From Paenibacillus sp. FSL K6-0276 (GTDB lineage Bacteria; Bacillota; Bacilli; Paenibacillales; Paenibacillaceae): a DNA stretch of 64,000 nt. The position numbers were made by a program, and so were the translations under genes. Each line of letters begins with the position of its first letter. Position 1 is the first letter of the stretch. Below are positions 7,887 to 16,212 of the stretch, piece after piece. The notes below the pieces were generated by a model. It did not search any database, was not told the DNA's origin, and saw only the letters and a list, made by a program, of their open reading frames with translations. The stretch is from assembly GCF_037977235.1 (NCBI RefSeq), contig NZ_CP150276.1, positions 4,092,001 through 4,156,000 on the forward strand, written 5' to 3'.

Positions 7887-8907
7887 TTATTTAAAATATT
7901 GCTGAACTACTGTATACGCTAGCTTCGGTCTGCGATAACGGTCTACCATACCTTTACTGTTCTGTGTTCCAGCTCGTGTCAAAAGCCAGCCTAGCCCTTC
8001 CGTTACTCGGCAATCGCAAAATTGCCATATAAACATTCCTGACAAGAAATAAAGCGAGGTATAAGCTTTTAGATTCTGCTCTACAATATCCGCTTGCCGC
8101 TTCTCGGTCCCTTTAACTCACTAGGATCACGATAGCCATAATACCCATCAGCACCGAATTCGCTCATGATCATTGGCTTACCTAAACCACCCGCAGCATC
8201 TGCCCACTGCCGTGCCTGTAAACACAGCTCCCGAGGGTCGGAATCGTCGTACCACTACGGATAGAGGTTAAAGGAAACGATATCTACTAGATCAAACTAA
8301 GCTCTCTATCCCGCTGGTGGGAAGCAAACGTAAGCGGTCGAGATGTATCCATCCTGCGAATCTGCGAAAGCTGTGTACGATACATCTCTTTTCCTTCCGG
8401 CAAATCACTGGCACACTCATTAAGAATTGCCCAGATAACAATACTTGGATGATTATAATGCGACTCGACCATCTCTCGATTACAATCTTCACACTGCTTA
8501 GCAAATAAAGGATGTCGCATCTGTTCTATGCTAAGACCACGAGCATGATTCTCCTCCCATACGTAAACTCCTCTCTCATCACATAAATCGAGGAAGCGCT
8601 CATCATTTGGATAATGACTTGTACGTACATCATTGGCTCCCATATCCAGCATCAGTTCCATATCTTGAACCATAAGTTGATAAGGAATCGCCGATCCAAC
8701 GAGGGGATGATCTTCAGGTCGGTTGAAGCCTTTAAAAACAATATCTTCTCCATTGATTTGAATCGCGCCACGTTCTGTAGTTACGGTACGAAATCCCACA
8801 CGTTCAATCAGATCATCCACAGGCTCCTGTTGATCCTTTATGAATAGCTGAAGCTCCAGCATGTATAGTTGCGGCTCCTTTCCAGACCACGAGATTACAT
8901 CTGGAAA
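7887..8907 (-). pseudogene. Decayed GH2 glycosidase (beta-glucuronidase-like)
   Basis: This is the catalytic barrel and end of the immunoglobulin-like domain of a family GH2 enzyme without its N-terminal sugar-binding domain. Homology begins near 8907 (FPDVISWSGKEPQLYMLELQ). The longest open piece, 8287-8862, holds the acid/base Glu in WAILNECASDLPEG. A shift near 8290 moves to the frame DLVDIVSFNLYP, which hits a TAG before WYDDSDPRELC. The nucleophile region MIMSEFGADGYYGYRDP follows, then another shift, and the C-terminus GMFIWQFCDCRVTEG ends at TAA 7887-7889. At least two frameshifts, one nonsense codon and an N-terminal truncation make this inactive. The intact gene would have been about 600 residues. 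Confidence 0.88.
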
Positions 8908-8948
8908 CTATTCAGTTTACGCTTCTATTTCGTAAGGATGCAATTAGA

Positions 8949-9003
8949 AAAGAAGGCTCTCCCTAGCCATTGCTATGGTACCTGGGACAGCCTTCTCTAT
9001 TTT
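8949..9003 (-). terminator. Terminator of the secreted CBM56 protein gene
   Basis: The stem AGAAGGCT/AGCCTTCT with inner TCCC/GGGA and CCAT/ATGG pairing; on the minus strand it is followed by TTCTTTTC. It is about 50 bases beyond the stop codon at 9049. Confidence 0.8.
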
Positions 9004-9048
9004 ACTTGCTCTATCTACGAATCTTACCGTTTAAGTCTTTCATTATCC

Positions 9049-10896
9049 TCACTGTACATAGGTATAATGGGCTGAATCATATTGCGGGCCAGATTTCTCA
9101 TAAGTGAACCAATACTCAATACTGCTGCCGGCACTCAATCCACTCACGGTCTGCTTCCATCTTCCTGAACTGTTCGTCATCCGATAATTAAGCTGAGCAC
9201 CTCCGTTAATCTTGTAATGCACATCTACATAAAGTGCAGCAGTTGTTGGAGTAATATAAATGCTTGCTTCTGTTGAAGAGAGCTTCGTTACCCCTGCGGT
9301 GTAGTCTGCGGTCACATGGTCTCCGCCTCCATTACCTCCAGAGGGATCAGTCGTAACTGTTGCGGCATTACTAGCAGTTGATAGATTGCCTGCTGCGTCA
9401 GTAGCTTTCACTGTAAACGTATATGCTGTGCTCGGATTTAGTCCGTTAACAGTAGCTATAGTTCCCGCGACAGAGGCTACCTGCTGTGTTCCGCGATAAA
9501 CGAGATACCCTGTAACACCAACATTATCGGTAGAGGCGGACCAGCTTAAGTTAACTGCTGTATCCGTCTTGCTGGTTACCGTCAGATTCGCTGGAACGGT
9601 TGGTGCTGTAGTATCTCCAGTATTACCACCATCCGTTAAATATTGCCCGGTGAATGGATTAAATCGGTGAAGCGACATAATTAACCAACCTGTGCTTGAT
9701 ACGCAGTTTTGTTGCGCCATCACCCAATAGCTGTTGCTGGTCCCTTTCAGTGAGTAAGGAATACCCCCAAGAGAAGCACCGCTTGTGCCTTGTTTTTTTA
9801 TAATCTCTGTATTGATCGCATCTGCTTTGGATGTATTGCCTTGCATATAGTAGGCAAGTGACATAAATGCGCTACCCTCAAACCATACATCTGCACCCGT
9901 ATTTCCAATTTGATTTCCGTTATCGTCGAATGCCGGCAACACTTCATCTGTCCAATCAAAGTCATATCCCGTAAGTGTATTTCCTGCATCATTATAAGTA
10001 AGTGTCTGTTTGTAACGCGGATTCGCGAGTGTACCTGGAGTGCCGGATGCATTTTCAACATAGGCTAAGCTTGCTCCATAATTATGCGTTCCGGATACTC
10101 CTAAGGCCAATACTCCCCAAGGATTCACATCTAAAGGAATTTTAGGGTCGATTAGATTCGTATCGTTTTTCCAGCCCCCCTTGAATCGTTTAGCACTGTC
10201 ATCCCACACATAATTATCAAAAAAGGTTTTGACTCCTGAAGCTGCACTATTGTAAGCTGCTGCTTTTGAAGAATCTACCGATGCATAATACTGCAATACC
10301 CGATAAATATCGATATTGTGCTCGGTTGAGCTCCAAGGTTCGTCTGAATTGCTCCAACCGCTCCAACCTCCAGCAATACTGCCATTGGCTTTTTTATACG
10401 ACAAGCTCCAATCGAGTGCTTTGAGCGCCATCGGACGATACCTTGAATCATTATATTGCTTCTCATAGGCCATAGCAGCCATTGCCATCCATACTACTGG
10501 CCCCACATGTTTACGGATTTCCTCACCGAAGCCATTGTTATACCAATAAGAATTCAACCAGAACCCTGAGGGGTCCTGAATGTCCCGCATCTTGTTCAAG
10601 ACTTTCTCCGCACGTGTCCGCTCACCTTTTACAATAAAAGCGATGGCTGCTACGGCCTGATCATACGTGTATACAATCTGTTTAGGGTTGTTGGGTCCCC
10701 AGAAATCCTCAAAGCTATCCACCAATCCATCAAAAGCATACCCCGCTGTTGCATCCTGTTGGGCTTTGAGCCAAATTAACGCACGGTTTGAAGCATCAGC
10801 AGCAGCATCTGCACTTGCTTTCCCACCAAAAGGTAGAGCCACACCAAGAACCAACAGAATTGACATTAAAATCGAAAACAGCTTCCTCATCTTCAT
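9049..10896 (-). CDS. Secreted carbohydrate-active protein with FnIII and CBM56-like modules
   Basis: A 615-residue exported protein. Residues 1-30 form a signal peptide (MKMRKLFSILMSILLVLGVA, cleavage near KASADA). Residues 35-420 form an all-helical domain with repeated W/Y-rich helices resembling an alpha/alpha-toroid hydrolase or lyase (blocks FWLNSYWYNNGFGEEIRKH, DVWFEGSAFMSLAYYMQGN), but I cannot place its family. Residues 435-525 are a fibronectin type III domain (SWSASTDNVGVTGYLVYRG). The last 80 residues (YVDVHYKINGGAQLNYRM to SIEYWFTYEKSGPQYDSAHY) resemble CBM56, a beta-1,3-glucan-binding module. The start is ATG 10896 with AGGAGGAAAG immediately upstream. Extracellular glucan degradation is the likely role. 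Confidence 0.78.
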   Translation of the reverse strand: MKMRKLFSILMSILLVLGVALPFGGKASADAAADASNRALIWLKAQQDATAGYAFDGLVDSFEDFWGPNNPKQIVYTYDQAVAAIAFIVKGERTRAEKVLNKMRDIQDPSGFWLNSYWYNNGFGEEIRKHVGPVVWMAMAAMAYEKQYNDSRYRPMALKALDWSLSYKKANGSIAGGWSGWSNSDEPWSSTEHNIDIYRVLQYYASVDSSKAAAYNSAASGVKTFFDNYVWDDSAKRFKGGWKNDTNLIDPKIPLDVNPWGVLALGVSGTHNYGASLAYVENASGTPGTLANPRYKQTLTYNDAGNTLTGYDFDWTDEVLPAFDDNGNQIGNTGADVWFEGSAFMSLAYYMQGNTSKADAINTEIIKKQGTSGASLGGIPYSLKGTSNSYWVMAQQNCVSSTGWLIMSLHRFNPFTGQYLTDGGNTGDTTAPTVPANLTVTSKTDTAVNLSWSASTDNVGVTGYLVYRGTQQVASVAGTIATVNGLNPSTAYTFTVKATDAAGNLSTASNAATVTTDPSGGNGGGDHVTADYTAGVTKLSSTEASIYITPTTAALYVDVHYKINGGAQLNYRMTNSSGRWKQTVSGLSAGSSIEYWFTYEKSGPQYDSAHYTYVQ

Positions 10897-11159
10897 AACT
10901 TTCCTCCTCATAATCATGATGATCTGGGCAATGAGAGTTCTTTGAAGCTAAATAACTAAAGCGTTTTCATCAAGCAACGGCGGAAACTTTTGAAATCTTT
11001 ACCATGGTAATTGTCCTCATTCTCAGCCTTTGTAACCGATTCGTCAACGATTATCTGTAAAATTTTAACTAAATAAGGCGAAACGCCTAAAAATTCCATT
11101 TAAGAAACTATACGAAAGACCATAATTACTTTATTAATTCGTGTTCACGTAAGACAAAA
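10897..11159. other. Intergenic region with cre-like site and single small hairpins
   Basis: No coding potential is seen. On the minus strand the sequence complementary to 10956-10970 (ATGAAAACGCTTTAG) matches most of the catabolite-responsive element consensus and lies 60-74 bases before the start of the secreted protein gene. At 11076-11088 a perfect AGGCG-AAA-CGCCT hairpin is followed about 50 bases later by AATTA-CTTTAT-TAATT (11124-11139), a spacing similar to the 51-bp hairpin arrays elsewhere in the window. Confidence 0.4.
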
Positions 11160-11212
11160 CAAAAAGAGCAGACAGCTCCTTTAATAAGGATTCTATCTAC
11201 TCTTTACTATCT
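11160..11212 (-). terminator. Terminator of the L25/ctc gene
   Basis: Arms AAAGAGCAGACAG and CTATCTACTCTTT pair with two G-U pairs, enclosing CCTT-TAAT-AAGG. On the minus strand the hairpin is followed by TTTTTGTTTTG. It begins about a dozen bases after the stop codon. Confidence 0.85.
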
Positions 11213-11223
11213 ATTTCACTAAT

Positions 11224-11835
11224 CTATTCCGCTTTGTCTTCTCCAGAAGCTTCGGCTGCAGCTGGTTCAGCAGCAACATCCTCATCAGATGGTTCCTGTG
11301 CTACCGGTGGTGCAACCCGGACAATCAAAGTATCCTCAGGCGTCAATACTTCCCAGCCTTCATGCTTCGGCAAATCGGATACCAGCAATTGGTCACCAAT
11401 ATCCAGTCCACTGATATCCACTTCAAAAGATGCAGTTAATTTATCCGGAAGTGTGCGAATATCCAGTTCATGCAATTCAATTTGTTGTACGCCGCCACTC
11501 TTCACACCAACGGGCTCGCCAGTAAAGTGGAATGCTACTTTCGTATCCAATTTGGCTTTCATGTCTATCTGCTGAAAATCAATGTGCAGCAGTTGTTTGG
11601 ATACTGGCTGGCGCTGAATTTCTTGGATGACAGCGTTCTTTTTACCCGAGTCTGGCAATTCCAACGTTAGAACTGCCCGAGGGTTATTAGCCAAAATCCC
11701 GATAATTGTCTTAGCATCCGCTGTAAAGGATTGGCTATCTGAACCTGCACCGTACACGACGACCGGTACAAAGCCTTTTCTGCGCTGTGAAGAAGTCGAG
11801 CCGGATCTTTCTGTCAAACGTACTGTTGTATTCAT
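11224..11835 (-). CDS. rplY: 50S ribosomal protein L25 / general stress protein Ctc
   Basis: A 203-residue protein of the long (Ctc/TL5) form of L25, which binds 5S rRNA in the large ribosomal subunit. The N-terminal RNA-binding domain is about 95 residues (SQRRKGFVPVVVYGAGSDSQ, QRQPVSKQLLHIDFQQI). It is followed by the C-terminal beta-barrel domain and a tail rich in Glu/Ala, common in firmicute Ctc. ATG 11835 has GGAGGAATCATC upstream. In B. subtilis ctc is a sigma-B stress gene. Here GATTCA-N14-GGGTAA can be read upstream on the minus strand, but I do not claim it as a promoter. Single-gene unit with its own terminator. Confidence 0.93.
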   Translation of the reverse strand: MNTTVRLTERSGSTSSQRRKGFVPVVVYGAGSDSQSFTADAKTIIGILANNPRAVLTLELPDSGKKNAVIQEIQRQPVSKQLLHIDFQQIDMKAKLDTKVAFHFTGEPVGVKSGGVQQIELHELDIRTLPDKLTASFEVDISGLDIGDQLLVSDLPKHEGWEVLTPEDTLIVRVAPPVAQEPSDEDVAAEPAAAEASGEDKAE

Positions 11836-11972
11836 GATGATTCCTCCTAAGTAGGGATTTTAAGTAAGACCGATTAGATATGTATGTCTAACCTAACCAC
11901 TCTCTTATTACCCCATTGTCCTGCCTTTGAATCCGTTAAGGACCTTACTTAACACAGGTTATAACAGGGTTA

Positions 11973-11992
11973 AATTGTATTATCATACAATT
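11973..11992. promoter_or_regulatory. Perfect palindrome between rplY and acetyltransferase gene
   Basis: AATTGTAT-TATC-ATACAATT has perfect eight-base arms. It lies between two divergent genes, about 140 bases from each start codon, and no T-run follows. It could be an operator for an unlinked regulator; nothing identifies the protein. Confidence 0.4.
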
Positions 11993-12127
11993 CAATATTA
12001 ATTATTCATTACTTAGGAGTGAATGAGCTGTTCACTAATAAGCTTAACGTATCCGGCTGACTTCTCGCTTTTTGCAAATCGTGGTAGTAAAATATAGGCA
12101 ATAACCATTTAGGAGTGAAGCCATAAG

Positions 12128-12421
12128 ATGCAAATTCAAAATGGAACAGGACGTTTTTTTGTTGCGAATGACGGTAAGGACCTTGCCGAGATCACATACA
12201 GTTTAGATAAAGAAACTGGGGAATTGGTCATTGACCACACTCGTGTTTCTGAAGAACTGCGCGGTCAGGGTACCGGTGAAGAACTTGTACGGGCTGTTGT
12301 AGATAAGGCTCGAAATGAACATTTGAAAATTGTTCCTGTGTGCTCCTATGCAGCTCATCAATTCGAGAAGCATCCGGAGTATAAGGACGTGCTGAGCGGG
12401 AACATAGGCGGGCGAGACTGA
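12128..12421 (+). CDS. Small GNAT-like N-acetyltransferase (YjdJ/NATD1 type)
   Basis: A 97-residue single-domain protein of the short GCN5-like family (Acetyltransf_CG type). It has an N-terminal beta-hairpin (FFVANDGKDLAEITYSLD), a shared acceptor strand (LVIDHTRVSEELRGQGTGEE) that includes the acetyl-CoA pyrophosphate-binding signature RGQGTGEELV, and the closing segment KIVPVCSYAAHQFEKHPEY, highly typical of the family. ATG 12128 follows TAGGAGTGAAGCC. It is divergent from rplY and followed 83 bases later by a larger acetyltransferase gene on the same strand. Substrate unknown. Confidence 0.88.
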   Translation: MQIQNGTGRFFVANDGKDLAEITYSLDKETGELVIDHTRVSEELRGQGTGEELVRAVVDKARNEHLKIVPVCSYAAHQFEKHPEYKDVLSGNIGGRD

Positions 12422-12504
12422 TCTCCGTTCCCGTTTCCGTAAAGATTTATTAACCTATTCGAACTTATTTTCTTAGTTCAAATACAATTTAGGAGGAAAC
12501 GGGT

Positions 12505-13350
12505 TTGACTACTGCTAATACTTTGGAAAATATAGAAGAATTACAAGAACGTTGTGAGCAATATGAGGGAATTTCACTGAAATTGAATTGGGATATGCTT
12601 CGCGGACCATCAAGTGTAGGGGATACAGAATGGCTCGTGACCTATGATGACGAGTTACTGGTCGGATTCTTAGGACTATATGGATTCGGAAGCGATATGG
12701 AAGTCTGCGGTATGGTTCGACCAGGATATCGTCGACGGGGTATCTTCACCTCTCTGTGGAACCGAGCACAGACTATTATTAAACGGGGCAATGTCACTAC
12801 CCTTCTTCTGAATGCTCCCGCCGCCTCTACTTCTGGAGCTGCTTTTCTGCAAACACTGCCTTTACAGTTCAATCACGCTGAATATCAGATGAAATGGGAC
12901 GGAAATTCGGTTACTTCTTCTGAAGCAAGCTCAGCCACAGGGACAGTGATTTTGCGACCTGCGCGTGAAGACGAGGCGCATATTCTCGTCGAGCTGGACT
13001 GTGGAGGTTTTGACATGAAGACAGAAGATGCCGCCGAACTCTATGACCTGCAGAAACAGGAAGGCCTGCAAGAGCATATTATGATCGAAATGGACGGACA
13101 ACCTGTTGGTAAAATGCGGCTGTGGACCGAAGATAATGAAACCTGGATTTATGGATTTACTGTCAGCAAGAAGCTACGAGGGCTAGGCATTGGTCGAAGT
13201 GCACTTCTTCAAACGATCGAACGAGAACGTAAAAACTATAATGGAATTAATCTCGAGGTCGCTCTAGATAATCCCAATGCGCTTAAGCTATATGAAAGCT
13301 GTGGCTTTGTCATTCAGAATAAACAGGATTATTACCGATTTATCGGCTAA
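12505..13350 (+). CDS. GNAT N-acetyltransferase with two tandem domains
   Basis: A 281-residue protein starting at TTG 12505, which is preceded by AGGAGGAAACGGG. The N-terminal half carries a GNAT fold with CoA signature RPGYRRRGIFTSLWNRA, and the C-terminal half a second one with KKLRGLGIGRSALLQTIERE followed by LEVALDNPNALKLYESCGF, the classical motif B end. Both halves keep a signature, so one may bind CoA and the other shape the acceptor site. It follows the small GNAT gene by 83 bases and may share its transcript; a strong terminator closes the unit at 13360-13418. Acceptor substrate unknown. Confidence 0.88.
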   Translation: MTTANTLENIEELQERCEQYEGISLKLNWDMLRGPSSVGDTEWLVTYDDELLVGFLGLYGFGSDMEVCGMVRPGYRRRGIFTSLWNRAQTIIKRGNVTTLLLNAPAASTSGAAFLQTLPLQFNHAEYQMKWDGNSVTSSEASSATGTVILRPAREDEAHILVELDCGGFDMKTEDAAELYDLQKQEGLQEHIMIEMDGQPVGKMRLWTEDNETWIYGFTVSKKLRGLGIGRSALLQTIERERKNYNGINLEVALDNPNALKLYESCGFVIQNKQDYYRFIG

Positions 13351-13359
13351 TCCATAGAA

Positions 13360-13418
13360 ATAAAGCCTCCTGTCTATCGGGCGTTCTCGCCTGTAGGACA
13401 GGAGGCTTTATTTTATTT
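13360..13418. terminator. Terminator between convergent acetyltransferase and ykuO-like genes
   Basis: The arms AAAGCCTCCTGTC and GACAGGAGGCTTT are perfect and are followed by ATTTTATTTTT on the plus strand. The minus-strand side is ATTTCTA, so it is strongest for the plus-strand gene. Confidence 0.9.
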
Positions 13419-13427
13419 TTAGAGCGA

Positions 13428-14207
13428 TCACATCAGTCCAAACCCTCCAACATTGGCTTCACTTCTATCATTTCTACGGTCACTGCAGTTTAATGAGCCA
13501 TCAGCCAACACTTCCTTCTCAAGAAATACAGCTAACAAACGTACGTAATCCAATGACTCTTTTTGAGAGAATGTATGTCCATGGTAAGAATATTTACTAC
13601 CCTCTAATAGCGAATAAATTTCCACGGTCTCCGCAGGTTCACCGTAAGCTGCATAACAGAAGACGTTAGTCATATGCAAAAAGCCCGCAATGGTATCCTC
13701 ATTGCCATTCACCATAAACTTCTGAATGTTCAGACTTCTACTATTTTGTAAAGAATTCCAAGCCAGTTGAGTAATCATCGAAAGCTCCAGTTTCAGCTCC
13801 GGGACGGGAACATACCACTGCTCATATAACATAACCGGGATCTCCTGTAGATGATTGCTTGAGACAATACGCATAAGTTCATCCGCTATACTCGTTTTGA
13901 TATCCCAATATTGTAGCAATGAAGGAAAAGCATCCCCTTTAGGAGGCCACCGACGCTCTAACAGAAATTGTATAGGTGTCTCTCTTCGCACTTCAGGCAG
14001 CAGACTGTAAAAGTCGTTAAGTGTATGCCCTACCGCATACTGGACCTGCTGGCGCCAGCGTGGAAGCCCCGTTGCTGGAGTTCCACTTGATAAATTCTCT
14101 GCCCCTCCAAGCATAATGTGCTCCATCCGATAATCATGGAGTCGTTTATACTGAGGTGTATGTACATGTTGGGGTTTATTTATCCAACTTCCTGCTGGCA
14201 CGCCCAT
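13428..14207 (-). CDS. Conserved protein of the flavodoxin operon (YkuO-like by context)
   Basis: A 259-residue protein of unknown function. No known catalytic motif, membrane segment or signal peptide is visible. It is rich in aromatic residues (RRWPPKGDAFPSLLQYWDIK, VMLYEQWYVPVPELKLE) and ends in a polar, Asn/Gly-rich tail. ATG 14207 lies one base after the stop of the flavodoxin gene, so the pair is certainly co-transcribed and therefore probably under the same Fur control. In B. subtilis the iron-starvation operon ykuN-ykuO-ykuP has an uncharacterised gene between flavodoxins; this protein may be its counterpart, which I infer from order only. The ribosome binding site is weak, consistent with translational coupling. 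Confidence 0.7.
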   Translation of the reverse strand: MGVPAGSWINKPQHVHTPQYKRLHDYRMEHIMLGGAENLSSGTPATGLPRWRQQVQYAVGHTLNDFYSLLPEVRRETPIQFLLERRWPPKGDAFPSLLQYWDIKTSIADELMRIVSSNHLQEIPVMLYEQWYVPVPELKLELSMITQLAWNSLQNSRSLNIQKFMVNGNEDTIAGFLHMTNVFCYAAYGEPAETVEIYSLLEGSKYSYHGHTFSQKESLDYVRLLAVFLEKEVLADGSLNCSDRRNDRSEANVGGFGLM

Positions 14208-14208
14208 C

Positions 14209-14661
14209 CTATGATACCGCCAAACAGGCTTCGATAAATTGACGACCGAATTGACGGCAGGCTTCTTTTTCAGCAGCGCTCGGTCCATATTCAATCTTTA
14301 GACTATCCTGTAATATCACAGCTCCACGTTCCTTTAACTTCTCCACGAATAAATCCACTGCTCCACAATAAATGGCGTATCCTGTATCTCCACTGCCAAA
14401 AACTGCTGACTTCACAGCGGTCAAATCAAGCTCATCCATCTCCTCATAGAAATCAAGAGCTTCATCCGGTAGCTCTCCATCTCCCCAAGTGTATGCCCCT
14501 AGTAGCACGCCTTCATATGTATTTATCTCAACCGCATTACATTCAGTGACCGATTTCAAAACGGCTTCACCGCCTGCTTGGCGTATTCCTTCTACAATCA
14601 ATTCAGCCATTTCCTCAGTGTTGCCAGTTAAACTGGCATATGCCACTAGCACTTTAGCCAT
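14209..14661 (-). CDS. Flavodoxin (iron-limitation type, YkuN/YkuP-like)
   Basis: A 150-residue cytoplasmic electron carrier. The FMN phosphate-binding loop is SLTGNTEEMAE just after the first strand (MAKVLVAYA). The isoalloxazine-contacting regions are LLGAYTWGDGELPD, with the usual aromatic residue, and VFGSGDTGYAIYCGAVD. Length matches short-chain flavodoxins. The start is ATG 14661 with GGGGAGGA eight bases upstream. A consensus Fur box sits 66 bases before the start codon, so expression should rise in low iron, when flavodoxin replaces ferredoxin as an electron donor. Confidence 0.93.
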   Translation of the reverse strand: MAKVLVAYASLTGNTEEMAELIVEGIRQAGGEAVLKSVTECNAVEINTYEGVLLGAYTWGDGELPDEALDFYEEMDELDLTAVKSAVFGSGDTGYAIYCGAVDLFVEKLKERGAVILQDSLKIEYGPSAAEKEACRQFGRQFIEACLAVS

Positions 14662-14726
14662 CTTTCTGTTCCTCCCCAACTAAACCTAAAATTTAAAACA
14701 TATATACTTTCACCCTCATTCTATTT

Positions 14727-14745
14727 GATAATGATTATCATTGTC
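14727..14745. promoter_or_regulatory. Fur box
   Basis: GATAATGATTATCATTGTC matches the 19-bp consensus GATAATGATTATCATTATC at 18 of 19 positions. It lies in the promoter region of the flavodoxin operon. Iron-dependent repression by Fur is expected from the family. Confidence 0.9.
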
Positions 14746-14756
14746 AAATAAATAAA

Positions 14757-14804
14757 ATAAAAAAACGCAAACTCCCGGTTATTCACACGGTTGCGTTTGC
14801 GTTC
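14757..14804 (-). terminator. Terminator of the VOC gene
   Basis: Arms AACGCAAAC and GTTTGCGTT enclose a loop with further CCGGT/ACGG pairing. On the minus strand the hairpin runs into TTTTTTTATTTTATTT. It is immediately upstream of the Fur-controlled promoter. Confidence 0.85.
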
Positions 14805-14830
14805 GATCCCTATTTTTGCTCAAAACTGAA

Positions 14831-15196
14831 TTAGTATGCTCCTTCGAGCAAGGTAATGTGATTACCATCTGGATCACGGAAGTTCATTTCTTTCCCGCCA
14901 TATTCCATCGTAACCGGTGGCTGACAATCCAGTCCTTTAGCCTTTAACTGTTCGTACGTAGCATCAAGGTTATCGCAGCCGAATACTAAATTAACAAAGC
15001 CTGTCGTTAGCTTTTCCCATTTCGTCGCATCCCAAATAATGAATCCAGGCTGTTTCTGGTCAAACCCAATCTTTGCGCCATCATAGTTGCCATAACCTTC
15101 GAACGGGATAGGAATACCGAGCACCTCCGAATAAAATGCAGCCAACGCTGCAGTATCCTTAGTGTAAATGTTAGTACCTTCAAAAGACGAAATCAT
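14831..15196 (-). CDS. VOC family (glyoxalase/dioxygenase-like) protein
   Basis: A 121-residue protein with the paired beta-alpha-beta-beta-beta modules of the vicinal oxygen chelate fold. Module 1 is IYTKDTAALAAFYSEVLGI; module 2 includes DNLDATYEQLKAKGLDCQPP and ends FRDPDGNHITLLEGAY, the typical closing strand with a putative metal-binding Glu. The second module is the better preserved. Family members act as glyoxalases, dioxygenases or drug-binding proteins, and I cannot choose among these. It has its own terminator. ATG 15196 follows GGGGACAAGTT. Confidence 0.88.
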   Translation of the reverse strand: MISSFEGTNIYTKDTAALAAFYSEVLGIPIPFEGYGNYDGAKIGFDQKQPGFIIWDATKWEKLTTGFVNLVFGCDNLDATYEQLKAKGLDCQPPVTMEYGGKEMNFRDPDGNHITLLEGAY

Positions 15197-15288
15197 AACT
15201 TGTCCCCTTTCATTCTCATCATCTTAGTGCCCATTTCTTACTTGAGTTTAACAAGACTAGAACCCTTTGTATTGCAAAATCGCGACAT

Positions 15289-16149
15289 TTATCTACCAGC
15301 ATAGACCAAAGCGTCAAGTGGTGTTCGTCCTGCATATTTCTTGAAATTGTTTATAAAATGAGACTGATGGCTGAATCCATACGCAAAAATAAGATCCTGC
15401 ATGTTCTTCGTCTGCGCAGACAGATGATACATTTCCCGCCAAACATTCTGAAATCGCACAAGATCAGCTGTTTTTTTGGGAGCTACACCTATATATTCTT
15501 GAAATAGTCTTTCTAATTGCCGTCTGCTTAGATTAGAGCTGGCTTCCAAATCCTCAGCTGTTACCACACCTTTTTGTTTAATTATGGTATAAACTGCGTT
15601 CATTACCCGATCGTTTGTCCGCCCTTCACGCTCAAGACGCCGAAACAGATAAGCCTCAGCAGCTGCAATCCTTTCATTCATAGAATTTGCTTGTTCCAGT
15701 AGAAGCCCCAGCTCTCTCTTAAAAGAACCAAAGTATTGGTCTACATCCACAAATGCATTCAAGACATCCCGGAGATGGTCATCCGCAAAATAATGAACGG
15801 CCCAGAAATGAAATCGGATACCGAAGCGTGAGATCATACCTTCTCCCCTGTCTGAAGGGACTTCAAAAGGAGCATCATTTATGCCGGAAAAAACAGTTCG
15901 TGTACTGCCTGTTGATACATCCAAATTCCATATAATGTCCATGCATGTATCCGGAATAATCGTTTCCATCCCAGGTTCGTAACAAACTGTCTTGTCCACA
16001 ACGGGAACTAATGCCTCTGAATGGAGACAAGGCTCAACAGAGCCCCAGAAGCAGCGAATATACGGCTGTAGCGCTTGGCAAGGCAGAAACTCACTTGTAT
16101 GGTCTGGATTCGCAGTTATCGGGAAATATAGAGGTGAGAGATTGAACAT
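15289..16149 (-). CDS. AraC family transcriptional regulator
   Basis: A 286-residue regulator. Residues 25-130 are a DUF6597-like sensor region (QALQPYIRCFWGSVEPC, IPDTCMDIIWNLDVSTG, GIRFHFWAVHYF). The C-terminal 100 residues are a double helix-turn-helix of the AraC/XylS type (SSNLSRRQLERLFQEYIGVA, then YGFSHQSHFINNFKKYAG with the conserved closing RTP). ATG 16149 has GGAG eleven bases upstream. It lies upstream of the VOC gene on the same strand, with a gap of about 90 bases, and could regulate it. An inverted repeat in its upstream region is a possible operator. Confidence 0.9.
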   Translation of the reverse strand: MFNLSPLYFPITANPDHTSEFLPCQALQPYIRCFWGSVEPCLHSEALVPVVDKTVCYEPGMETIIPDTCMDIIWNLDVSTGSTRTVFSGINDAPFEVPSDRGEGMISRFGIRFHFWAVHYFADDHLRDVLNAFVDVDQYFGSFKRELGLLLEQANSMNERIAAAEAYLFRRLEREGRTNDRVMNAVYTIIKQKGVVTAEDLEASSNLSRRQLERLFQEYIGVAPKKTADLVRFQNVWREMYHLSAQTKNMQDLIFAYGFSHQSHFINNFKKYAGRTPLDALVYAGR

Positions 16150-16212
16150 ACGCTGCTATTCTCCGATCGTAAATATTGTAAGAGCTCTAGTATCTGATCA
16201 TACACAATCCTT

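Noticed and set aside
11234..11575. 113-residue open frame antisense to rplY
   Set aside because: It overlaps the L25/Ctc gene completely and has no ribosome binding site.
11836..11972. Sigma-B promoter for rplY/ctc
   Set aside because: GATTCA-N14-GGGTAA can be read on the minus strand, but the match is loose and the presence of sigma-B in this organism is not shown.
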